The notes under the pieces: generated by a model
What the model was told of the DNA's origin: nothing
The model's input: the letters and a program-made list of their open reading frames with translations, nothing else
Databases searched by the model: none
Shown here: one piece after another, positions 11,216 through 22,100 of the stretch
Numbering within the stretch: the stretch's first letter is position 1
Layout: the number at the start of each line of letters is the position of its first letter
Made by a program: the position numbers and the translations under genes
Source: Ampullaceana balthica
Taxonomy: Eukaryota; Mollusca; Gastropoda; Lymnaeidae
Direction of reading: 5' to 3'
Assembly (NCBI GenBank): GCA_944989445.1
Contig: CALYLW010000425.1
Coordinates: 248,001 to 312,000, forward strand
DNA: 64,000 bases

Positions 11216-12252
11216 TATAGTAATGGTCTTAAAAATAAATATAGTACTGTTATACACTTATAAAAAGTCCAGTTTTAAGTGAGAATCTAATTAAATTTTT
11301 ATTTTATTTTTTCTACTTTTGAGTGCGTCCTTCATAAAGATATTTTTTTTAAAAATTGTATTTTATTTCTAATGTTAAGTCTGTCAACTAGCCAGTCATG
11401 AAATAAATTCTGTGATGTAAAAAGCAAGTCATAAAATGTTCGGATGTAAAGCAAATCATAAAATGATCTGATGTAAAGCCAGTCATAAAATATTCAGATG
11501 TGCAGGCGCTGTAGATAAGGGCAAGGGAACTCCCTTACCCCCACCCCCTTTTCGATATTCAATAAACACGTGAAAATATCACGTGCTGTAGCCGTCCAGA
11601 AGGTAGTTGAGGTGGGTGGGTGAGCTTATGACCATCAGTGACGACACTTATGGCTTGTCGTCAGAAGTTTAATAGTCTCACTAAACAAGGGGAGAGAAGG
11701 GTTATATTAACTGGAGCGTGACGTTAGTTGTCAATCAAAGGACAATATAGGGGGAGAGGGGGTTGATAACTGGGACGCTATGTTTCCATTGTTGGGGGAT
11801 GGAGGGGGGGGTTGTTGTGTCAACATAAAGTGGACAAACAATCAAGTCCTGCGTCAAGAGAAACTGATCTATCTCAACCATGTCCAGACTCGTCATTTCA
11901 TAAGTTTTCATTTAGCGGTTTTATTGGGGAGAGGGTGGGGGGGGGGTCTCTCACAACTATTTATGTAGTTTGGTTAGAAGGGCTCTGAAGCCTAAAAGAT
12001 ATAAGTTGGCCAGACTACAGCTGATGAAATAAAGGGTTAGTTGCTCTCTCCCTTGAAAATTATTATATATTTTTTTAAAACTAATAATTTTTTCCTCTAT
12101 TTTATTCGCTCCATTAATTTCATTATAATAGTAATAATAGGCCATTTTTTGGCTACTTTTGTTGTTGTGTGTTTTATTCGGTGTTCTACCGCTTCCCATT
12201 ATGAATTGTAAAAACAATTCTCCTGAATGTTTCATAATACGTAATAATAACT
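11216..12252. other. Intergenic; diverged G-rich repeat
   Basis: Between about 11690 and 11950 there are three diverged copies of a block with 'ggggagag' followed by 'ggttatattaactgg' or 'ggttgataactgg'. The remainder is AT-rich with no recognised gene. Confidence 0.4.
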
Positions 12253-12356
12253 AATTGGTATTGGTATTGGTATTGGTATTGCTATTGGTATTGCTATTGG
12301 TATTGGTATTGGTATTGCTATTGGTATTGGTATTGCTATTGGTATTGGTATTGGTT
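12253..12356. repeat. (TTGGTA)n / (TTGCTA)n hexamer microsatellite
   Basis: About 17 hexamers, mixing ggtatt and gctatt. Confidence 0.95.
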
Positions 12357-12954
12357 ATGTGTGTCTAATGGTAGCAGCAGATATCTGGGAATTAATCCAT
12401 GATAGTCCCCCCCCCACCGTTGACTTTTTTAAATAATTAAAAACAAACAGAAGTGTTGGACGGGAAACCCCAAATGTCGATTTCTGCCTGCGGCCCTTTG
12501 TTCTTTGGGTCAGTCCCAGTAGAACTTCAATGACGGGCCGACCAGTTGGTTTAGCGGAGAAGGCACCGGGCATCCATTTTTGGACCAAAACAGTGTAGGA
12601 TATGACTTTTGTTGTTGTTGTTGTACTAAGGCCTAAGGTGTCATTTACGCTATAATATTACAGCTAATAATTAACACAAAAAATATTTGTGTTCCAAATT
12701 CCAATGTAAAAATACTCATTTTTAAAAGGGAAAATTTGTTTTAAATTTACCAAATAAAATCAATTAGAAAACCCCATTAAGTTATAATTTGAAAACATCA
12801 TTTAAGACACAAGTTAATTTAGACTTCATATAGACAGATGACTTAGATATAAGGCTACGGTGCGCAGATCATAACCTGCGCATCCTTCCGGGGTGGAGGA
12901 TGTGTCAAATCATAGACGGCCTTGAACGACTTTATTATTTGTTCGTTATTTCAT
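12357..12954. other. Intergenic, no feature recognised
   Basis: A moderately GC-rich stretch at 12395-12600 has an open minus-strand frame of 77 codons that I do not recognise. A short imperfect hairpin (tgcgcagatcataacctgcgca) lies at 12862. No support for a gene. Confidence 0.3.
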
Positions 12955-13487
12955 CGTATCTGTTACAGACGCTCCGTTTACGCAGAAGATTATTGCGTCC
13001 TACGCTTATCCATGGCTTGTGTCTAGTCCTGCATTTTTATTATTGTTTTAAATGTTGCTAGAGTGTAGGTTTTCCTGGTTTCTTCAGGCAACCCATACCA
13101 CGTCCGAATTCCGGACGGGAAGAACGAGAATTTGTATGAGTTTGTTCTTGCATACGGAATAAGAAAGGTGTTTTTATCCCAAGGTCTATCTGAGGGTTGT
13201 ATTAGATTATCTTTGTGTTCTTTTTCCAAAAAAGAATTAATTGCCTTGTGTATTATTACCATTTTTACTCTTTGTTCTTCTATCCTCTAGTGTTTCAAAG
13301 TTTAATGCTTTACTAATGCTGTTACTCTTGTCAGTTTTGAATACTCTCCAGTAATTAATTGGAAGTGATTTTTTTGGATCTGTTCTAGTTTATCAATGTT
13401 TTCTTTGGTGGATGGGTCCCATACAGAAGATACATATTCTAGTACAGGTCTCGCCAAAGTGAGGTAGCATTTTAGTCTTATTACATC
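12955..13487 (-). mobile_element. LINE copy B, 3' part (split by LTR element)
   Basis: On the minus strand this carries the C-terminal LINE segment, 'KDNLIQPSDR', 'FSFFPSGIRTWYGLPEETRK' and the stop after KMQD, then 'taggacgcaataatcttctg' and the 3' tail at about 12960. The upstream part of the same copy resumes at 17963, beyond the LTR retrotransposon. The rejoined target is interrupted only by the inserted element and a 4-bp CATC duplication. Confidence 0.85.
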
Positions 13488-13799
13488 TGTAGCCGTCTGC
13501 TAGAGCAGTGCTTCTCAAAGTGGTGGTCCGTGGGCCATCCGCCGCCAGTCCGCAGAAGTCATCAAAAAAGGACAGAAAAAATCGCCAGTACTCGGAAAAT
13601 AGGGTACCGGTCCCTGGTGAAAGGGAAAAAATTCCTGCCGGTCTGCCATACTAAAAAAAGTTTGAGAAGCACTGTGCTAGAGTTAAACCTCAGCAGTCCG
13701 TCACTGCAGGTTCACTCCGGCCCTCGATGTGCTTGGAGTTCACCATGCCAGCGGGCCAGTAACACACTGCCCTTGGTCTGTGAGAGAGATTAGTAATAA
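13488..13799 (+). repeat. 5' LTR, truncated and interrupted
   Basis: Matches the 3' LTR from its first base to about 'gagattagtaata' and then stops. The promoter-distal part of the LTR and any primer-binding site appear deleted before the gag leader. A 169-bp MITE sits 18 bp into it. Confidence 0.75.
13506..13674. mobile_element. 169-bp hAT-type MITE in 5' LTR
   Basis: Termini CAGTGCTTCTCAAAGT and TTTGAGAAGCACTG are inverted repeats. The flanks are a perfect 8-bp duplication, tgctagag, at 13498-13505 and 13675-13682. The uninterrupted sequence 'gtctgctagagttaaacc' is seen in the 3' LTR at 15836, which proves the insertion. Confidence 0.95.
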
Positions 13800-13841
13800 G
13801 GTAGGGATAGCAGTTTAAAACAGTGTTTTCCATTTTAAAAA

Positions 13842-15237
13842 ATGGAACAAGTGGAGCAGCTACAGATAAACTGGCCTCCAAAGTTACCACGGTTTACGGG
13901 CGAAAATGGAGCGGAACAATTTATTAAAGAGGTCAGACTGCTCCTGCAGTTCCATCCTATGCCACCAGCCTCAGCGGTCACCTGGATCCTTGGTGCCCTG
14001 GAAGGACGTGCCCGCCAGGACATCCTGGACAGGGCACCGACTGAGATTAACACCCCTGATAAACTTCTCAACCTAATAATGAAGAACTGGGGAGATCAGC
14101 GGGATGGCACCACCCCGGGCTCGGCCTTTTACAGACGGCAGCAGGGCTTAGGTGAAAGCGTGGAGGACTATGCGGCTAACTTACACAACCTCTTTACTCT
14201 AGCCAACAATGCACGGCCCGGCACGCTGGCGGATGACATGCTGATGAGTGCATTTGTGCAGGGCCTACAGCCGGCAGCACTACGGCAGGACATCAAGGCC
14301 TACAGATGGCAGCACTACGGCGGGACATCAATGCCTACAGATGGCAGCACTACGGTGGGACATCAAGGCCTACGCCAGGCTACACGCAGACATCACCTTT
14401 GATGAGGTTCGTAGGGAAGCCCAAAGGTGGACGAGAGAGGATTTTGCTGATGTTGCCGCCACGGCACAGCTCTCAGCAGCACCTCTCCCGGACTGGACAC
14501 AGATGTCGCAGCACCTGATGGCCTACATCAACCAGCAGGTAGCAGTTGTGGAAGATAGGCTCCACCTGTCAATACAACAGCACCGAGAGGACATGGACGC
14601 CACGGGTGCCCACTGTCCACCAGCACCCAGACATCCCAAGTCAAACAAACGGAAATTCCGTCGCCAAACAATGGTATGTCTGTGGTGCAACAGAAAAGGC
14701 CACGTAGAGGATGACTGCCGTGCCAAGAAGAGGTATGTCGAATACCACACTGGGACATATAATTTCCTCACAACCCCAGGTTTACCTGGTAACCAGGAAA
14801 AAGAGGCTCGAGGGTCTGAGAGGTCAAACCCAGCCCAACAAACTGCAACGTTACGCTCCATGACAGCGTCCCCTAGTTCGCAAAACAAAGATGACAGGGA
14901 CAGGGGAACCAGTCACAATACATGTAACTGGCAGCACACTTCAACTTCAACCAGTCACAATACATGTAACTGGCAGCACACTTCACGGAAGCCACGTCGT
15001 GTGGGGAGCGACGGGTCATCTTGTCCACTGAGGGACGGTGAAAATATGGATTGTTGTACTGTCTGCCACGGCAGAGTCGGAGAACGGTTGGTCAAGCAAC
15101 GTAACACTTTGAACCGTCGTAAATCTTATTGTGGATTTCAAACTCCTGATATCCCAACTGTCAGCAAGACGACATATCATGCCGATGGCCTTCAGCGGCA
15201 ATTACGTTCAATGAAAGCCGAAAACATAAACAGGTGA
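13842..15237 (+). pseudogene. gag of LTR retrotransposon, frameshifted
   Basis: The frame opens at 13842 with MEQVEQLQINWPPKLPRFTG and continues through 'FIKEVRLLLQFHPMPPAS' and 'YRRQQGLGESVEDYAANLHN', a layout typical of Ty3/gypsy capsid regions. At 14278-14382 a 35-bp segment is present three times. The two extra copies add 70 bp and shift the frame by one. The distal part then continues in the next frame ('RLHADITFDEVRREAQRW'), reaches a zinc knuckle C-LW-C-NRKG-H-VEDD-C near 14680-14725, and ends at 15237. The knuckle indicates nucleocapsid-type RNA binding. No protease or polymerase follows. Confidence 0.75.
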
Positions 15238-16245
15238 CTACGGATGCCTTCCTTAAAGAGAGCACACCTCCAATAGATTCTCACAAAGGTCCTATCTGGC
15301 CTAGGTCAGAACGATGCAGGCCTGAGAAGAGTCAATTGACCACTAAAACAACCGTCAACAGCTCTACACAAACACTGTTTTAGAAGAGCCTGTCAAGACA
15401 GAACGGCCCAACATGGCTGACTTGGGTCACGGGTTCGACGGTCTAATACCCCTGACCATAATCCACCTAGACCAGTATCACGGGAACACCCCAACTAACC
15501 AGGTCATCAACAAGCTAGAGTGCACTGGGCACCCAGAAGACCTCGGCTATGTTACGACTACGCAAGATGGACGAAACAATCTCCTCCAATTAAGTAATTA
15601 AGCCGCGCAGATCATGAATGATGTCAAGATAGCGGACACGTTGTTGTATTCTGTGGACGATGTCAGATGCCCACTCAACGTGATACTAACAATTGAATTT
15701 TTAACATTGCTTCTAATTAGGGTGTAAACGATATTGTTTAACAGTTTGGATAACAATGTTATTAACATATATTGTTGATTATATATATTTTACCAGCGAG
15801 GTCGCTGGCATTCAGGGGCCTGGGGAAACTGTAGCCGTCTGCTAGAGTTAAACCTCAGCAGTCCGTCACTGCAGGTTCACTCCAGCCCTCGATGTGACTG
15901 GAGTTCACCACGCCAGCGGGCCGGTAACACACTGCCCCTGGTCTGTGAGATTAGTAATAATGTGGTAGTGTGCACACCCACACAGCGCCGCACCATGTGC
16001 ACCGCACCGAGATGCACTAGGTATGTTAGAAGAAAGGAAGTAGAAGAGAGCAGTGCTGCCAGCGCTAGGTTTTTCAACCTAGATCTAGGTTTTTTTCGAC
16101 CTTGTCTAGGTTTCTAGGTTTTTTCTTTCAAAAAGTAAATAAACGATGTTTAAGTACAAAATTTAATAAATATGTGCAATTAATATCGTAAATAAATTTG
16201 ATTTTTCACAAATAAAATTAAGCATCAGGTGACAACAGTTTTTTT

Positions 16246-16714
16246 AAATCCCTTATATTAACTTCGCGGCCGTCTCATCATCTCATCATCTCTCTCATCA
16301 TCTCATGGGCTGGGCGGGCGGAAAAAGAAAAGTCAAAAATGCCCCACTTCCAGTGATCCGATCGAGCTGAAATTTGGCACACGGACCCGACTCACCTAAC
16401 AATGCATCGTATCAAAATTTCAGATCGATCGATCTTACCGTAATTAAATTAATGCATTTTTAGTTTATCCTTATATGAGGTATGTAATTCAAATTCACTG
16501 TTTGTTATTGTTTTTTTCTTCCACTTCCACGTGAGATTTTGAGTTGACGCAGACCGTCGTGCCGACACCCCCTCACATCCCCCCCCCCGGTTATTAAAGA
16601 CAAGGGACATCACTCTGTGTCCGTCTGTAAATTTTTGTAGAGTTGGAACATTATCAATACTTTTAGTTCTGTCTCATATATAAGGGATTTATAGTCAAAA
16701 ACTTTGTTTTTACG
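16246..16714 (+). mobile_element. Helentron-like non-autonomous element, copy 1
   Basis: The left end reads AAATCCCTTATATTAAC. The inverse ATAAGGGATTT lies at 16678-16690 just before a hairpin (AAAAAC ttt GTTTTT) and the end TACG at about 16714. This layout is an inverted repeat at the 5' end that pairs with a site internal to a 3'-terminal hairpin, with insertion into a T tract. It matches the asymmetric termini described for Helentrons/Helitron2. Two further copies lie at 48837-49332 and 49628-50108. No Rep/helicase is present. Confidence 0.55.
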
Positions 16715-16948
16715 GGTTTGTTTTTATTCAGCCGCTCTGTCATGTTATGTAAGGATATATATATGATATCTATACCTCTATCATGCTATCCCACCGAATT
16801 GGGAAGATGGCGCTGCTGCGGTGCAATCTGTCTAAAGAAATCTTAAAACAGCTTGAATGAGCCAAAATATTCAATTTTATTAGACCTCATGACAAACTTA
16901 ACATCTCTACCATTTTCTTGTGCCTGCTTCTTTCAAGTATTCATGGTA

Positions 16949-17225
16949 TGAACCAAAGATAATCTAATACAGCCGTCATATAGACATAGTTATAAAAACA
17001 CTTTTCCTATTCCGTATGCCTCAACAAAAACATAAACATTCTCGTTGTTTTTCCGTCCGGGATTCGGACGTGGAATGGATGACCTGATCAAACAAGGAAA
17101 ACCAAAAATCTATCAACATTTAAAACTCAAATAAAAATGCAAGACTAGACAAAAACAGGGATAAAAGTAGGACTCAATAATATTCTGTATAAAAGGAGAG
17201 TCTGTAATAGATAAAATAAGAATAA
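16949..17225 (+). mobile_element. LINE 3' fragment, highly diverged (copy C)
   Basis: Recognisable landmarks are 'cctattccgtatgcctcaac', 'gtccgggattcggacgtgga', a KMQD-like 'aaaaatgcaagactag' and the tail 'taggactcaataatattctg'. It is the most diverged LINE copy in the window, and it lies inside the hAT at 16051-17804. Confidence 0.65.
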
Positions 17226-17350
17226 TGCCAAGAATTCTGATAAGATTGCCAATAAGATTTATAAGGAGACGACATAAGTGATGAATAAATGCAGATGCAA
17301 GTATACTTTACAAATACATGTAGTTACGTACAACATACACATTAATACAA

Positions 17351-17710
17351 TATCGGCCGTCCATAAATGACGACACGCATCTAAAAGGGTGGGCAGTAGG
17401 GGTGGTGGAGGTGTGATGTGTTGAGATGTGTGACAATAGGGAGGGAGGTGTTCAAGAGCTGTGACGTCACATAAATCTTGCACAACTGTAAACGAAAGCT
17501 CAACTTAAATATCTGGTTGCATACAATAAATTTATTTAATGACGTTTTAAATGGCTCCGCGCGAGTTACGATATTAGAATGCAGTCTTACTCTTAAGCTA
17601 AATACATACTTAAATAACAAAATTTTTTTTTGAAACATGCCAAGTTTTAAGTAGGAAATACAGCTTCTTTGTGTGGGGGAGGGGGGGAAGCTTTTGTGAC
17701 GTCATATTTG
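17351..17710. repeat. Dispersed module with GTGACGTCA ends, copy 2
   Basis: Aligns with 965-1351: 'ccgtccataaatgacgacac', 'gctgtgacgtcacataaatc', 'tatttaatgacgttttaaat', 'acgatattagaatgcagtct' and the end 'ttttgtgacgtcatatttg'. It is inside a different hAT from copy 1. Confidence 0.6.
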
Positions 17711-17962
17711 TTTATTTTTAGGGTGTCTAGGTTTTTTCTTTCGGATCTAGGTTTTTTATGACATGTTGGCTAGGTTTTTCCCAAAATTGTCACTGGAAGC
17801 ACTGGAAGAGAGTATGACAGTTTGATGCGCTAGAAAGAAAGAGTTGAACGTGGTGCAGAATGTTCCTCTATTGTTGTTCAATAAAAGACTGTTATAAACA
17901 ACTGCTTTAGTCACACATTTGTGAACCTGTATTAAATTTAAGTCACCACACGGCTACACATC

Positions 17963-18240
17963 TGTAAAAGTTTCTTTTTATAAAAAGCCTAAGGTTTTGT
18001 TTGATTTTTAATGACTTCATCCACATGGGGACTCCATGATAATTTCACATTTATTATTACTCCCAAGTATTTTGGATATTTAGTTTGGATTAGTTGTTTT
18101 CCATTAATAAAATATTTTGAATTTATTTGTTTCATTTTCTTTATTACTCTTATCAGTTGACACTTTTCTGCGTAGAAAGACATATTCCAAATCCCAGTTA
18201 GTTTCCCCGTTAATTAATTCATCCAGGTCTTTTCATTGTG
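17963..18240 (-). mobile_element. LINE copy B, upstream part
   Basis: Minus-strand codons read 'MSFYAEKCQLIRVIKKMKQ' then 'YPKYLGVIINVKLSWSPHVD', continuous with the reverse transcriptase 3' region in copies A and E. It joins copy B's 3' part at 13487 once the LTR retrotransposon (13488-17958) is removed. The 5' end is truncated near 18240. Confidence 0.85.
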
Positions 18241-18459
18241 TGTAAAGATTATATAAACTCATTTTTCCTTTATTAAGAAGTCTTTAAAAATAAATAAATT
18301 ATTATTTTGTAACATCCCAACTTCGCACAATGCCATCAGCACTTGACGTCTCACTTCGGGTCAAAAACTAGGACTGCACCAGGTACTGACTCCAATTTAC
18401 CTAATTGTAGACTAGAAGACCCGTCACATACCCGGACCGGTCAAAAAAAAAGTCACCGG
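18241..18459. other. Short spacer, nothing recognised
   Basis: Unique-looking sequence between LINE copy B and the 21-bp array. Confidence 0.4.
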
Positions 18460-18883
18460 TTCAGGTGGTAAAATAGTGCTATCAGGTGGTAAAATAGTGC
18501 CATCAGGTGGTAAAATAGTGCCATCGGGTGGTAAAATAGTGCCATCTGGTGGTAAAATAGTGCCATCTGGTGGTAAAATAGTGCCATCAGGTGGTAAAAT
18601 AGTGCCATCAGGTGGTAGAATAGTGCCATCTGGTGGTAAAATAGTGCCATCTGGTGGTAAAATAGTGCCATCAGGTGGTAAAATAGTGCCATCAGGTGGT
18701 AAAATAGTGCCATCGGGTGGTAAAATAGTGCCATAGGGTGGTAAAATAGTGCTATCAGGTGGTAAAATAGTGCTATCAGGTGGTAAAATAGTGCCATCAG
18801 GTGGTAAAATAGTGCCATCAGGTGGTAAAATAGTGCCATCAGGTGGTAAAATAGTGCCATCGGGTGGTAAAATAGTGCCATCT
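18460..18883. repeat. 21-bp array, left part
   Basis: About 20 copies of aggtggtaaaatagtgccat + c, with cgggtgg/ctggtgg/caggtgg variants. The array continues at 19169-19237 after a SINE insertion. The unit length is divisible by three, so plus (SGGKIVP) and minus (MALFYHL) frames remain open; I regard these as by-products. Confidence 0.95.
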
Positions 18884-19168
18884 TCTTTTTCTTATCTATA
18901 CAGACGCTCCTTCTATGCAGAAGATAGTTGCGTCCACAGACCATGACAGATGATCTGTTGGCAAGTGATGCAGCGTTCACAGGCCACGGCTTTGTGGGTT
19001 CCACGCATTACCCAGCCGCCTAACTACGTGTAGTGTTAGGTACCCATTCGGAGCGGGGTGACTCAGGGACGCCCTAGGCACCGGGAACAAACCCTTGCCT
19101 TCACACGGATTCGAACCCGTGACCATCGGTACGACAGTCCAGTGCGCTGCCACTCGACCACCGCGTCC
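18884..19168 (-). mobile_element. Near-complete tRNA-derived SINE
   Basis: Read on the minus strand: the head GGACGCGGTGGTCGAGTGGC, a B-box-like GGTTCGAATCC, the body with 'ggcggctgggtaatgcgtgg' and one unexpanded copy of the region that forms the 39-bp repeat at 7950-8460, and the tail 'ggacgcaactatcttctgca' then 'gaaggagcgtctgtatagat'. It lies inside the 21-bp array with a short duplication (catct) on both sides. The tail matches the LINE 3' end. Confidence 0.85.
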
Positions 19169-19237
19169 CATCTGGTGGTAAAATAGTGCTATCTGGTGGT
19201 AAAATAGTGCCATAGGGTGGTAAAATAGTGCCATCTA
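19169..19237. repeat. 21-bp array, right part
   Basis: Three further copies of the same 21-bp unit, separated from the main array by the SINE. Confidence 0.9.
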
Positions 19238-19990
19238 CTGTATTTCACGAGGAGTCGATTATGGTGGAGTTATGAGTTACTGCTCTTTTCAGGTTTAAAT
19301 GGTAACACTCTAAAGTATTCTTTTGGTTTGGTCATTTAAAACCCACTAAATATGCTGTAGCTTATTGTTAAAAATATAAAACACTTGCAAACCCTGCTAA
19401 GTAATTGAAACATTCACTAACAAAACCCTGCTAAGTAACCAGCCAATAGCAGTAGTAGTTACTTTGAGAAGATTATGAATTAAGTTGTATTTTCATGTTT
19501 AGTTTTGCCTGTCAGGGACTAGAAATGATTTTTAAAATTTCCACATAACAAAACTGATTATTATTTCACAGAATAATTGTAAACATATACAACATGCAGA
19601 ATTAAAAGTCGAGGACACGGAAACAATCATAATTTATGTTCATTGTAATGCAAGAAGGCATCCAACCTTCCTATAATAAATTGTTATGTTCAAACCATTT
19701 AGCCAAATAAAGTTAACAATGTAATTTGAAGTTACATTTTATTCAATTAACCACGGCAACTTTCTGTATCTAGTATGTTTTTTTTCTTTTTATGTTGGGT
19801 AATTTGTGATAAACTAAGGATACATTTTCTAAAAAAAATGAATACTTTTCATTCTTATGGGACCAAAATTCAGCACAAAAGCTACAGACTTCCAGGATTC
19901 AGTAATCATATTATTTTAGAAAATGTATTTTTCCCCCTTAAAATCTCTAAAAAGTGACTTAGCAAGTTTGTCGTTTGATGTGAATGTGTG
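19238..19990. other. AT-rich spacer, no gene recognised
   Basis: No element ends, arrays or plausible exons were identified. Confidence 0.4.
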
Positions 19991-19994
19991 CATA

Positions 19995-20292
19995 TTTCAA
20001 ATGAAGATTAAATATAAAAGTGGCCAGTGATTGGCCCGAAACATAAGATTAAATATAAAAGTGGCCAGTGATTGGCCCGAAACATAAGATTAAATATAAC
20101 AGTGGCCAGTGATTGGCCCGAAACATAAGATTAAATATAAAAGTGGCCAGTGGCCAGTGATTGGCCCGAAACATAAGATTAAATATAAAAGTGGCCAGTG
20201 ATTGGCCCAAAACATAAGATTAAATATAAAAGTGGCCAGTGATTGGCCCAAAACATAAGATTAAATATAAAAGTGGCCACTTATTGGCCCGA
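19995..20292. repeat. 41-bp tandem array, about 7 copies
   Basis: Unit ataagattaaatataaaagt + ggccagtgattggcccgaaa + c. The unit contains the near-palindrome TGGCCAGTGATTGGCC. Confidence 0.9.
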
Positions 20293-20463
20293 AATAATAG
20301 CTGAAATACAACATAAAATAATGCATTTAATAAATTAAAAACGTAAGTTTTCATGAGAAAAATAAATTTCGCTGTGAAATAATAGATTCTATATACCTGT
20401 AAAATCTGCAGGATTACCCTTTGTCCTCTACCATGCCACTTTCTATAGACTACTAATATAACA

Positions 20464-20550
20464 TATCTATACACACGCTCCTTCTATGCAGCAGATTATT
20501 GCGTCCACAGACCATGCGGGTTTGTTGGCAAGTGACGCAGCGTTCACTTT
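20464..20550 (-). mobile_element. SINE 3' tail fragment
   Basis: Minus strand 'gtgaacgctgcgtcacttgc' ... 'ggacgcaataatctgctgca' ... 'gaaggagcgtgtgtatagat', the 3' end of the SINE family with its LINE-like tail. Confidence 0.75.
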
Positions 20551-20574
20551 TTGTTATCGAGACTAAAAGTGAAA

Positions 20575-20740
20575 TACAGTCGGATCTCGCTAAGTCGAAC
20601 TTCCCTAAGTCGAAAACTTCCCTATATCGAATTAATAGTTAGGTCCCGGCCAAATTCCTTAAGACTAATGTATTTTAGATCTCCCTAACTCCAAGATTTT
20701 TGGCTTTCAGCCTCTCTTAGTCGAATTTTCCAAGCCATTA
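20575..20740. mobile_element. Fragment of TA-target TIR element
   Basis: 'tacagtcggatctcgctaag' followed by 'tcgaacttccctaagtcgaa' resembles the CAGTCGAACC...TTAACTCG termini of the elements at 25297, 31724, 32787 and 39591, but is diverged and has no recognisable second end. Confidence 0.45.
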
Positions 20741-21224
20741 TTACTCTGGAGTGACATTTCAGAACACATGTTCCATAGAGCCACATAAATGGACGTAACA
20801 TCTTATCTTAGTGCATTCCACAAGGGATTAAGCGACCCTTGCAAGTACAAAAAAATGACAAAGACAAGAAAAAGGAGTGGTAACTAATTCGCGTCCCTTT
20901 GCTGCATTCTGTGACTCTTTTTAAAAAGAAAAAAATATTACTCGCCCCATCCCACTGTGGAAGGAGAAAAGTGGGGGAGGGGAGGGTAGGTGTCTCCTCT
21001 CACGGGCTTGTGTCGGCATGTCAAAGCAAGTTGGCTTCCTTTCATATTTAGAGGGAATATTCCATGGTAGGCAAACGATTTCTCTAAATGGATACATAAC
21101 CTTTATCAACATTTTTAACGTTAAGTCAGTCAATAGTGAAAACCAAATTGTTCGTGTAATCGTCCTGAAATTAGTGTATATTTATCGGCCGAAATATTTT
21201 ACCTATTGACTTCCAGTATATTTA

Positions 21225-21330
21225 TAAATAGTGGGTCGATTAATCGTTAAACAAATTTTAATCGTTTAAAATTTTTAACGATTAATCGAGAAAATAATCG
21301 TTAATTTCCGCAGCCCTACTATTATTACTA
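21225..21330. mobile_element. hAT-type MITE remnant
   Basis: Contains the internal inverted repeat 'cgattaatcgttaaa'/'ttaacgattaatcg' and, on the minus strand, a TAGGGCTGCGGAAATTAACG-like terminus of the kind common in hAT elements. Element limits are uncertain. Confidence 0.4.
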
Positions 21331-21514
21331 ATGATACTATTATTACTAATGATAATATTATCATGTGTTTGGGGCCCCTATCTCTGATGTCCCTTTTATT
21401 TCTACTGGTTTATGCAAACATTTTGACTTCTTGCCTAGGGCTTTAAGCATTGAATACTCGCTTTTTAAATGTTTTTTCTTCTTCAAAATATCAGGAATTA
21501 GAATTGAATAACCC

Positions 21515-22100
21515 ACCGCTCCTAGCTGAGGTCAAACGTTAAGTTAACCACTGCTCCTAGCTGAGGTCAAACGTTAAGTTAACCACTGCTCCTAGCTGAG
21601 GCCAAACGTTAAGTTAACCACTGCTTCCATAGCTGAGGTCAAACGTTAAGTTAACCACTGCCCCTGGCTGAGGTCAAACCTAAAGATAACCACTGCTCCT
21701 AGCTGAGGTCAAACCTAAAGTTAACCACTGCTCCTAGCTGAGATCAAACCTAAAGTTAACCACTGCTCCTAGCTGATGTCAAACCTAAAGTTAACCACTG
21801 CTCCTAGCTGAGGCCAAACCTAAAGTTAACCACTGCTCCTAGCTGAGGTCAAACGTTAAGTTAACCACTGCTCCTAGCTGAGGCCAAATGTTAAGTTAGC
21901 CACTGCTCCTAGCTGAGGTCAAACCTAAAGTTAACCACTGCTCCCAGCTGGGGTCAAACGTTAAGTTAACCACTGGTCCTAGCTGAGGTCAAACCTAAAG
22001 TTAACCACAGCTCCTAGCTGAGGTCAAATGTTAACCACTGCTCCTAGCTGAGGCCAAATGTTAAGTTAACCACTGCTCCTAGCTAAGGCCAAACCCACTT
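21515..22100. repeat. 35-bp tandem array, about 17 copies
   Basis: Unit ctcctagctgaggtcaaacg + ttaagttaaccactg, with two alternating sub-variants (aaacgttaagtt and aaacctaaagtt). Confidence 0.95.

Larger units (their letters stand above)
16051..17804. mobile_element. hAT element inserted in 3' LTR
   Basis: Ends CAGTGCTGCCAGCGCTAGG and (reverse) CAGTGCTTCCAGTGACAA. A perfect 8-bp duplication gaagagag flanks it (16043-16050 and 17805-17812). 'TAGGTTTTT' occurs several times near both ends. No transposase is present. The interior holds a Helentron-like insertion, a worn LINE 3' end and the GTGACGTCA module, so it is a composite non-autonomous element. Confidence 0.9.
13488..17958 (+). mobile_element. 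Gag-only LTR retrotransposon (Ty3/gypsy-like)
   Basis: The element starts TGTAGCCGTCTGC and ends ACACGGCTACA, so the termini are the inverted pair TGTAGCCGT/ACGGCTACA. It is flanked by CATC at 13484-13487 and 17959-17962, a 4-bp target duplication inside LINE copy B. A gag-like reading frame with a CCHC knuckle follows the 5' LTR. A purine-rich tract (ggggcctggggaaac) precedes the 3' LTR at 15830. No protease, reverse transcriptase, RNase H or integrase sequence is present between gag and the 3' LTR (15238-15829), so the element is non-autonomous. Both LTRs are themselves interrupted. Confidence 0.85.
15830..17958 (+). repeat. 3' LTR, split by hAT insertion
   Basis: Without the hAT at 16051-17804 and one copy of its 8-bp duplication, the LTR is about 367 bp. 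It contains a polyadenylation-like 'caataaaagactg' near 17880 and ends CGGCTACA. Confidence 0.8.

Noticed and set aside
18453..19004. MALFYHL-repeat frame
   Set aside because: By-product of the 21-bp array running into the SINE; no independent coding signal.
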